A stretch of 64,000 nucleotides of DNA, taken from positions 17,710,079-17,774,078 of the forward strand of contig OY829652.1 in assembly GCA_963691815.1 (NCBI GenBank), written 5' to 3'. This document shows positions 55,256 to 64,000 of this stretch, piece after piece. A program made the position numbers and the translations under genes. The stretch comes from Echiichthys vipera. Taxonomy: Eukaryota; Chordata; Actinopteri; Perciformes; Trachinidae. Under the pieces are notes generated by a model. It was not told the DNA's origin. It did no database searches and saw only the letters and a program-made list of their open reading frames with translations. Numbering within the stretch: position 1 is the stretch's first letter; the number at the start of each line of letters is the position of its first letter.

Positions 55256-56245
55256 TAAAAATCATATTTTCTTATATAGCATTTTTTTCAAAACAGAAGT
55301 TAAGTGCTCTGCAGAAGAAAAAGAAGAAAGAAAACGAGGTTACACTTTTAAATGTGTGCTCTAAATTGGCCTCTGGGAGATGATTTTTTTGTGATTATTT
55401 TCTTGATTAATTGATTAGCATTAGGCATTAAAATTCCAGGACTGTGAGTGTGATGTGAGTTGGAAGAAACATTTTCTAGCCTCCTGGTGATCAGCTGTTC
55501 AGGAGTCACTGGGTTGAGCAGAGTTACAGTATGTGGTCTGGACATTAATGGAAGTGGCAAGAAAACTACTTCCTGATAGGATATGCTGTCTTTTCCTGAA
55601 CAACGTTCCTAAAGGATGACTTAAGAGTCAGTATTGGTATGGCTGGCAAATGTGTATCTGGGTCAAATAGGAAAGGAGGAGGCAGGGAGCAAAACACACC
55701 CGGGGTTTGATTCCATTGTAATTTCCTCTGCTTAAATCAGAGGTCTTGCAATCAGCCTACTACGCATCATCAAGGAATGAGAACTTGTCCCAGCCATGTT
55801 CCCAGTCACGGTGTGAGTCCCCTGGACAGTGGGCTCGGTACGCTCCCAGGACCCCATCTGTAGGCCTGATAGAGGACTCAGCAGCACAATAAGGTGGGAT
55901 AAACGCCAAACAGATGTTACCAGCCCCCGCCTCCCACCCGGTTCCCCCCACAGCTATTGATGGACAAGCCAGGCTTTTTTAGATCTCTCTTGCATTTCAA
56001 AGGCGAGGTCAGGGTTTGGGCTCAGAGGTCAGCCAGATAGTTGCTCTGCAGAGGTGATGTTGTTAGATACTTTATGAAGGCTGCTCAGTGAAATACAATT
56101 GTATAGAGATACTTAGTTGTATAGTACATCTGAAGAGTAAAATTAAATCACAGGGCAACCCTGATACCCAATCTTGTGGGCTTGTACAGTTTTCATGGAT
56201 GTGTCTTGGTTCTTTTGCTTGTGTATGTAATTGTGTGTCTTTTAG

Positions 56246-56345
56246 TTGTGGAAAGTAACTAAGTACTGTACATTTACACAAGTACTGTACTTGCATGCAA
56301 TCTTGAGATACTTGTAAATTATTTCCATTTGCTACTTTGATGGAT
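56246..56345 (+). repeat. Teleost repeat (GTGGAAAGTAACTAAGTAC family)
   Basis: GTGGAAAGTAACTAAGTACT followed by ACACAAGTACTGTACTTGCA and TTTCCATTTGCTACTTTGAT. This is the start of an abundant short teleost repeat; only the first 100 bp are recognisable. Confidence 0.65.
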
Positions 56346-57099
56346 CCAACCTAACATCAAATAGCAAATCTTTAGTGTGTTGCGTAACATAAATAACCAA
56401 ATATTCATATATGTGTATAACATATTTTCAATATAAAGATAGTAGGCTTTGGAAACTGTCCGTAAAACATACATTTGTAATAATGGACTTGCCAAAGAGG
56501 GCCTGTGGGGTTGAACAGGTCGTTTATTAATCACACTGGTCATCAGTATGCATGTCCAGCCTTGTTTCCTGCTCTCTCACTCTTTTCCTCCACAGGAGCT
56601 TTGAGTTACTATGCAGCCCTGGGCCTGATGGTGAGCTGAACTCCCCGATTGGTATTCTTTCCCTGAGCAGAGGTCAGCGGTAATCAACCCAAACACTGCC
56701 AAACCACTTTCTGTCTCGGAACACTCAGTCCCACCACACACAGCATTCAGCACACACCACTTATGGCTCTACACTACTTGTTGTAGATGTTTTTGTTGTT
56801 GTTGATGTTGCTGCTGTTGACTGGTGCATGTGAACCAGTAAACAAAGTCTTGCAGAGATAAAATAGATGAACATGCCGTCCCCTCATTTAGAGAGGAAGA
56901 GTGGCTCTTGGGCTTCTTTAATTGGCTCCCGGAGGAGGCTGTTATTTATGTATTCAGTTGTGTTCAGCTTTGCCCCTTCCTGCTCCATTCCTCTTTTTTT
57001 TTCTTTTTTTTAGCAGGACACTCGGTTTCCTCAGCAACTAGTGCTCCAATCGGCCAGCCAGCTGCAGATTAGTTCAGTGGTGGGGGGTTTAAGTGGGTA

Positions 57100-57139
57100 G
57101 GAGGGGATGTGGAGGGTGTGATGATGGAAAATGGAGAGG

Positions 57140-57179
<40 letters not shown>

Positions 57180-57531
57180 AGGGAGAAAGGAAGGGGGTGG
57201 GAAAAGTTTCAGAAGGGAAGAGAGAAAGGGAAGGAGCCGGCGTCATTCAGAGATAGGAGTCCGAATGAGTGAGTGTGTTTCGGGGCTGAGAGCGGAGAAA
57301 GAGCTGTAAACATTTTAGCCCGGAGGCTGGACGGGAGGAGGGATTTCTCTGACCTTGTGCCTTTTTCAAACTTTTTGTGTGCTTGGAGCTTTCTCTGTGT
57401 GTATATGTGAAAGGTACAGGCAGGGGCTATGCAAAGTGAGAGAAGTTGGAGGCAGTAGAGGTGTACAAAACCGTGGACGTGAGAGGGAGAGAAAGAGGGG
57501 GAAAGGCAAACTACTTTGAAGGAAAGGAACC
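57100..57531 (+). promoter_or_regulatory. Purine-rich 5'UTR-like region before a candidate first exon
   Basis: GA-rich leader-like sequence with a (GA)n run at 57146-57176, followed by AGCGGAGAAAGAGCTG and GCCCGGAGGCTGGACGGGAG. The composition resembles the srpk2 5' region. Promoter status is inferred only from composition and the candidate exon that follows. Confidence 0.3.
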
Positions 57532-57624
57532 ATGCAAGTGGATGCTGTCTTCTGCGGAGTCAGGTTACGCAAAATGAGAAACTACTCCAAGAGCACTTCA
57601 CAAAGGCTCACCCAGCTCAGAAAG
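57532..57624 (+). CDS. Candidate first coding exon of an unidentified gene
   Basis: ATG in the context GGAACCATGC opens a 31-codon frame, MQVDAVFCGVRLRKMRNYSK then STSQRLTQLRK, ending at a good donor AAG|GTAATG in phase 0. The preceding 400 bp look like a vertebrate 5'UTR. I do not recognise the peptide. The rest of the gene would lie downstream, beyond the window. In mammals DENND2A is head-to-head with ADCK2, so dennd2a is one guess from synteny. The peptide does not match the DENND2A N-terminus I know, so no symbol is given. It could be a false exon. Confidence 0.35.
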
Positions 57625-58143
57625 GTAATGTGAAGAGTTAAAGAGTATCTGTGAGTGTAATATCTGTTGGCATGTACTTTTTAAAATGTTCTCAGAAACA
57701 AAGCCAGTAAAATTGCTCTAAAAATGTGGCTATCTTTCTATGCAGTTTAATGAACACATAGTGATGTTAAAATACTTTATATGTTCAACTTTCTTTGCCC
57801 CTTAAGTGTTCTGCTTAGTCTGAGAATCATTTATAGTGCTTTATGATTCATCGTCATACATATGCATCAATGTATATGCCTGTGCGTGACCTTGAATGTG
57901 TCAGCATGCATGTGTGTTTGTCCATGAAGAGAATGTGGGTTTATGCTTTTTAAAATGATATTGGATGGTAAATGTTAGGATGTGTTTTTTCTGTGTTTAT
58001 TTGAGTATATTTCATTCTGGACTGCTTTGGCTCCAGTTAGAGTATGCCTGAGTGTTTCTTAAGTAGCCATTCTCAAAACTTTCTGCACCAAGTCCATTAC
58101 TGCTGCCCACAAGAGAGTCATCTGTACCTCACTGAAGTATCTG

Positions 58144-58145
<2 letters not shown>

Positions 58146-58233
<88 letters not shown>
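58146..58233. repeat. (CA)n microsatellite
   Basis: About 44 uninterrupted CA units. Confidence 0.97.
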
Positions 58234-58235
<2 letters not shown>

Positions 58236-60025
58236 CACAATGGCTGTCAGCTCTCATCTGCTTATTAAATGAAAACAAAGTGAATGATGGTTTGGTGAAC
58301 ATTTGGTGAACAGTCAGTGTGCACACTAAAACCAACACATTCCAATCCAGTTTGTTGAGGGGAAGAGAGAGAAAAGAGGAGAGGATAAGTGAGATGAGCA
58401 TTCTTCGCTGTGAACAAAGGCACCTCTTCATGTTGAGTCCCAGAGCCTTTATTGTTGTGAGGAGGCAGGCATGGGTGGAGACCTCCCAAGGGCAGTCAGA
58501 GGAGTTCAGGTGGCTCCAAAAAGTCAGCTTTTCAAGGATTAGAGATAACAAGTTGTTGGCAGCTTCATGATCAGGCATGATTGAAACTGGTGGGTTTGAA
58601 CTTTTTAGGTTGTACCTGTGGTCATACAGCTCAAGTTTCTGAAAACAGGATGTCAGTGAACACTTGGAGGAATGATCTTAATAGTTTAAGGGACGTCTGC
58701 GATATAAGATAGAGTTTGTGGCATTTTTAACATTTTATTTTAATTGAATGTAACCACCTTCTGCATTGTGGCCTTGGAAATTTCAGGAAGTGATGCATTT
58801 CGAATTTGAAAATTTTGAATGAAAAAAGATATCACCATATTGGCCACACTGTTTGATTGCCAATATATTAGAGGAAACAACTGTAAAAAAAAAAGAAAAA
58901 AAAGTTAATGTACTATGCGGATTTTTCATTGTAAACAAACACAGTTTTCTGCAGAATTCACCCTTAAGGCCTACCAAACACATTTGAATGCATTCCCTAC
59001 CACACAAAACTTTTGAAATATGTTGGATGGGTATGTTTGGAAGTATTGTGCAGCTTGCAAGAACAACTTCTTCTTCTCTTGATTGGTATATTGTCACTAT
59101 ACTGCCCCCAACTGATTACATGTGAAATTACAGGAACAGGGATGACTTTTTACAGTACATTTCTTGACCCTTTCCTTCAATAAAAATGACTGAACACCAA
59201 AGACCAATTTTAGTACCAACACATTGGGCAGGTTAATGTCTAGGCCTGTCTGGCAACTAATGCGTTGTTTTCCGACTGGGAATGTCCACCTCATAACTGC
59301 CCTCTGCAACCAGAAAAAACATGTTCTATGTCAAGCCTTTGTGACATGCATATACAATATGTTCTTAGTGTTGTGTTGGTTGAACTCGTGATACAAATAC
59401 TGTAGGGACCTTTTCATCCAAGTATTGCTATATCCATGTATCTGTGTATCTGTGACTCAGGCATATGACTTCATCTGAGATAACGGATGCTCTGTTAAGG
59501 CAACTGGAATGTCTGCTGTGTCCTATAAGCACTGACCCTCAAGAGATGGTTATCAATCAGCCAACATAATTCATCTCAGCAGCTTCCTCAGGCCTTTTTG
59601 TTCAGCCTGCTGGGAAATCATTCAACTCGAGAACAAGATACATAGAGTGTGCAACACTAGAAAACTAATATTCTTGATTGTAATAGCAGTTGAAGTGCTC
59701 TTCGATTTGGGACAACTTTCTGCCCTACCTCTTAAATTCAGTTCTATTAACACATTGGCATAAATGAACAGCTTCAGCAGGTCAATAGCTGTTTTACAGA
59801 CCACAAATCAACATTCCTCTGCTCTCCTGTTTCTGTCTGTCCTGGCGTTGTATTTACTTAACAGAGTAAAGTTGAGAGTTTATTGAATTGAGACTGGCTG
59901 ACTCTTCAGTGCTGTGAGGAGAAGGTTTATAGAGTTGGAGATAAAGACAGAGGGACTGTCTGTCTGCTAGTCAGCAAGGTAGTAATAAGTGGGCTGCAAT
60001 CTTGTCAAAGGACTCTGGTGTGGAG

Positions 60026-60028
<3 letters not shown>

Positions 60029-60075
<47 letters not shown>

Positions 60076-60167
60076 TGTGTTTGTGTGTGTGTGTGTGTGC
60101 GCGTGTGTGTGTGTGCGCGTGTGTGTGCGCGTGTGTGTGTGTGTGCGCGCGCGTGTGTGTGCGTGCG
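60029..60167. repeat. (TG)n microsatellite with GCGC interruptions
   Basis: 139 bp alternating purine-pyrimidine, with several CGCG patches in the right half. Confidence 0.96.
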
Positions 60168-60769
60168 GATTGGGTCAGTTGTTTACATTCTGAGTCAGGG
60201 GCAGAGGCTAACTGTCTGCATTACTGCTCTGCAAGACAATGTGCACTGTGGTGGAAAAGACGGTATTTGTGACCTTGTATTCATCACTCATAATATTAAC
60301 ACTCAAAGCTTCAGTCTTCCACTCTGAATGAGTCATTTTACTCTCAGACACACACTCATTCATTCTCAAGGCATTTTCTCTCTAATTTTTTTGCTGTTTA
60401 TTTCCCCCTTTCCTGTCTTTCACACCAAAATATTGACACACTCATATTCATGAGACATTCTTGCCGAATGCCCATCTATCTTTTCACTCTTTGCGGCTTG
60501 TGATTTCTAGCATAAACACACCCTGACATATCAATACATGCAAACCATGTGAGGTTAACATATTTTTTTTTATTAGTATGCATGCTTTGTAAGGGGAAAA
60601 AAAGAAACCTCAAACACCAGATGTTTATGTCTGTCATCTCTCACAACTGAATCAGCTTGTTATTTTTTTTTTTTGGAAGCATGCTGAAGTGAAGAAATTG
60701 GTCTTGATGATTGGTATGAGTCAGTAGAGTGCAAATTCATCTAGGAAAACAGTGTTTAGCTTAACTTTG

Positions 60770-60770
<1 letters not shown>

Positions 60771-60836
<66 letters not shown>
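60771..60836. repeat. (TG)n microsatellite
   Basis: About 33 TG units. Confidence 0.97.
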
Positions 60837-60837
<1 letters not shown>

Positions 60838-61261
60838 CACACATGTCATAGTGTATATTTAACCTGTACATTCACAGAACTCACATACATGTTACTGTAT
60901 CTCTAAACTTAACTTCAGTTTATTACATTTTCCTACTGGTTGCATGGCGTGCTTGTGTCTATGAGTGTGTTTTTGTGTGTGCGCGTGTGTGTGTGCATCT
61001 GTCTTCTCTATTCTTTTCTGCTCAGAAAAGTGACAGCAGGCCTTTAGGAGGTTACAGCCTGTATACCCCTCCTCTTACAGGAACCCCTCCTCTTACAGGA
61101 ACTGGCTTTTGACAGGCACTCTGTGGGGCAGCCTGCAACTTAAAAACCCCACCGGGCCAATCTCCTGCCATCCCCGAGCTGCTGTTGTCACCACGGTGAC
61201 ATGCTCAGAAAGAATGTGTCCTGTGGTGATGGTGAAAGAATTCCTCTTGTTTCAAAGATAT

Positions 61262-61497
<236 letters not shown>

Positions 61498-62135
61498 GGG
61501 GGGGTATTGTCTGGGATGTTGGTTTATTGCCATGGTTTAGTCATGATCAAACCCCCGCCCCCCTCCTCCACACACATAAACAGATGCATGGATAATGCAT
61601 GCCATCTTAGACCCGTAACCCTGTTCTTGTAAGAGTCAAATCAACACAGATACATGCATGCATGTATGCATGGCTAATGCATACCATCACACTGGATACT
61701 TGAAGCATTTATTCAGTTGGCAGCTGGCCATGTTTTTTTCCATTAGATACTCCCTTAACCCTGACACACACACATATACACTCTTTCTCTCACTGCCTGT
61801 CGCTTGCAAGCTGTTGCTCTGTCTGGCAGAATTAATTGGGACATTTGACAGGACATGGCAGGCTGAAACCCTGTCCTACTGCGTTGTTTACACAGACTAC
61901 AGTCAAGAATGTGTATCTCTAGTAGAGTTCAGTCTGGAGAGAGGGGCAAAGACAGAGGCAGCTACAGTTTTGATGGTAGGGAGTTTGATGTGGGCCGAGA
62001 GAATCATCACAGCAAAACCGATGCAAGAAGGCTATCCAAAAGCCCAGGGTTTCAAGCCTGGTTTGGCTTTGCAGCTCGCGCCCACTGGCAGTGTGTGGCG
62101 GTGGCATAAACCCCAACCCACACACACACTCTAGA

Positions 62136-62174
<39 letters not shown>

Positions 62175-62533
62175 AACAAGCGCATGTAGAAAAATGGGCA
62201 TAGATAGATTCAAACACAGACATAGAAATATAGACCAGAACATGCACAGACACATGAATACAAACACATGCCCACAAACACATACTTGACCATCCACTGA
62301 CATACTGTACTTACACGTGAATACGCATTTACCATTTGTTTGACATCCCCAGCTCGGAAAAAGAACTTGTATGTGGGAAGGCTGCCATCTGGAAAGGAAT
62401 GCGTCCATTTGGGTTCAAAGTGTAACTTTAATGTGGCTGTATAGCTCGTTGATTTAAGCTCCAGTTGCCACGTTATAATGAGCATTCCAAGCTAAATGGG
62501 AAAAGTTTACCGCACGCTTTGTTAGTTTGGTTA

Positions 62534-62683
<150 letters not shown>

Positions 62684-64000
62684 ATATTTAGGTTGGAAAA
62701 ACTGTAAGAGCTATGACCTTCAAATCATCAGACTATTTCTTCTCCTTTTCTTCTTCTTTCTCTTGCAGCCATGACTGAGAATGAGAAGAATTTTGTTTAC
62801 CTGTCATTTTAGGGATCCACTTTATAATGAGAATTAAAACAATGTCTGGAGGCTCATCCAAGTGTAACAACTTAATGAGTAGATACTCAGACACACTGCA
62901 GACAGAGAGCTTTGATCATACCAAATCATATCCAAACACTGTTTTGTTAAGCTCTAGAGCTTGAAAAGTAGTAGTTTTCTCTTTGTCTGTCTCCAGTGTA
63001 ATGATGGTTACAATAATCTCATCCTTCCTATACTGCTATATAGTGTCAAATTGTATTTGCTGAGCCTGGTGTCAGTTTACATCCGTCCTATTTAGTTCTG
63101 TATGCATAGATAGATGTGGATAGAGATAGCCTTAATGAGATTATAGGACGATCAATTTTTGCATGAATGTTTTTTTTCTCCTCGTTATGTTGCTCAGTAT
63201 TTCTGATGTAATGCTGAAATAATTGATAAATTAGTTGATCAACAGACATGTTTGCTTTTTGCAGTTTCAGAAATGTGAGGATGACTTCCTTTTGGTTCAT
63301 ATCATTATGACTACTACTACTACTACTTCTACTACTAGCTTTTTTAGGCTGAAGTTAAAAATCTTTGTCTCGTAATTTAGTACAGATTTTTTTAAATGTA
63401 CAATAGATGTAGAATAACTGCTAAGATTCAGACTACAAAGTATATTTGCCATGTATTGAATAAAACTTGTCCTTAGGAAATTTCGATGGGTATGCACATC
63501 TTTAGATCAGCTTAGTTGGGCTTGCTACAGCAGAGCTAAACACCCCTCTCCATTTCACTCAGTTTTTTGTCCACTGGCGGTCTTGGCTCAGGCTCACAGT
63601 TGTCGGTCACAGGGTGTGTGGAGGTCAAAAACGTCGGCTCAGACTCTGACTCTGGAGTTTACACTCCGGAAGAGCACTTTCCCAAGCTCTCGCCTTGCTC
63701 AGCTCTCCTGGGGATTGGCGGGTGAATTATAAAAATCTGTTTCTGTGCAGGCATGCAGAGGAGCAGGGGAGCAGGGATGGGACGGGGGAGCTCTGGTGGG
63801 AATTCTCAAGCGGAACCCTCAAAATGTAAAGGGGGGGGGGGGCAGGAAGGAGAGGAAGAGGAGAGGATTTGGGCTTGGGAGCTCAGCTCAGAGTCTGTGG
63901 CTTGGAGGAGAAATTTGATCTGGGGCCCAGAGAATAATGTTAGTGTGCTAAAGAAGCCAGGTTATTGTTGAAAGGATCTGAAGGTCCTCTCAATGCTGCA

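Larger units (their letters stand above)
54311..57100. other. Intergenic region between adck2 and a possible next gene
   Basis: Contains a TG array at 54362-54480 and two teleost repeats (55074-55255 and 56246-56345). A short segment at 56596-56630 is flanked by good splice signals and is discussed in the findings. No other coding signal. Confidence 0.6.

Noticed and set aside
63727..63971. TATA-like box followed by a 72-residue Gly/Glu-rich frame
   Set aside because: The frame includes a poly-G run and purine-rich low-complexity DNA, and no splice or homology support is visible. It may be an alternative promoter, but that is too weak to call.

Overview
This is a eukaryotic, almost certainly teleost fish (probably spiny-rayed), genomic window. 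The evidence is intron-split vertebrate genes with GT-AG junctions, very long (CA/TG)n arrays, and many dispersed repeats of types common in teleost genomes: Tc1/mariner, hAT-like non-autonomous elements, a SINE-like repeat with a (TCCA)n tail, an L2-type LINE tail and an LTR.

Two protein-coding genes can be read completely. The first, on the + strand, is srpk2, the SR-protein kinase 2 gene. It has 15 coding exons from an ATG at 3296 to a TAG at 46217. The exons sum to 2580 nt (859 residues plus stop) with every splice phase consistent. Intron 1 is about 23 kb and holds most of the repeats in the window. The second, on the - strand, is adck2, the mitochondrial aarF-domain kinase-like 2 gene. 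It has 8 coding exons from an ATG at 53850 to a TGA at 49349, giving 1851 nt (616 residues plus stop). The two genes are tail-to-tail, with opposed poly(A) signals less than 300 bp apart near 48.3-48.55 kb.

The most interesting structure is a pair of tandem, equal-length, same-phase alternative exons in srpk2, at 41960-42052 and 42402-42494. Both encode the start of the substrate-docking region of the kinase domain. One resembles canonical SRPK2 and the other resembles SRPK1. Their shared residues are largely encoded by different synonymous codons, which points to an old duplication kept under protein-level selection. They look like mutually exclusive exons able to switch part of the kinase C-lobe.

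Layout: 1-378 Tc1 relic; 379-2160 repeat-bearing upstream DNA; about 2160-3333 purine-rich 5' region and first coding exon of srpk2; 3334-26258 intron 1; 26259-46217 remaining srpk2 exons; 46218 to about 48420 srpk2 3'UTR; about 48520-54300 adck2 from 3' end to promoter; 54300-57100 intergenic; 57100-57624 possible 5' end of an unidentified + strand gene; 57625-64000 its possible first intron or intergenic DNA, with four long TG arrays.

The two genes do not obviously share a pathway. SRPK2 phosphorylates SR splicing factors, while ADCK2 is an atypical UbiB-family kinase linked to mitochondrial lipid and coenzyme Q metabolism. I saw no CRISPR array, operon, rRNA, convincing tRNA gene or prokaryotic defence system.
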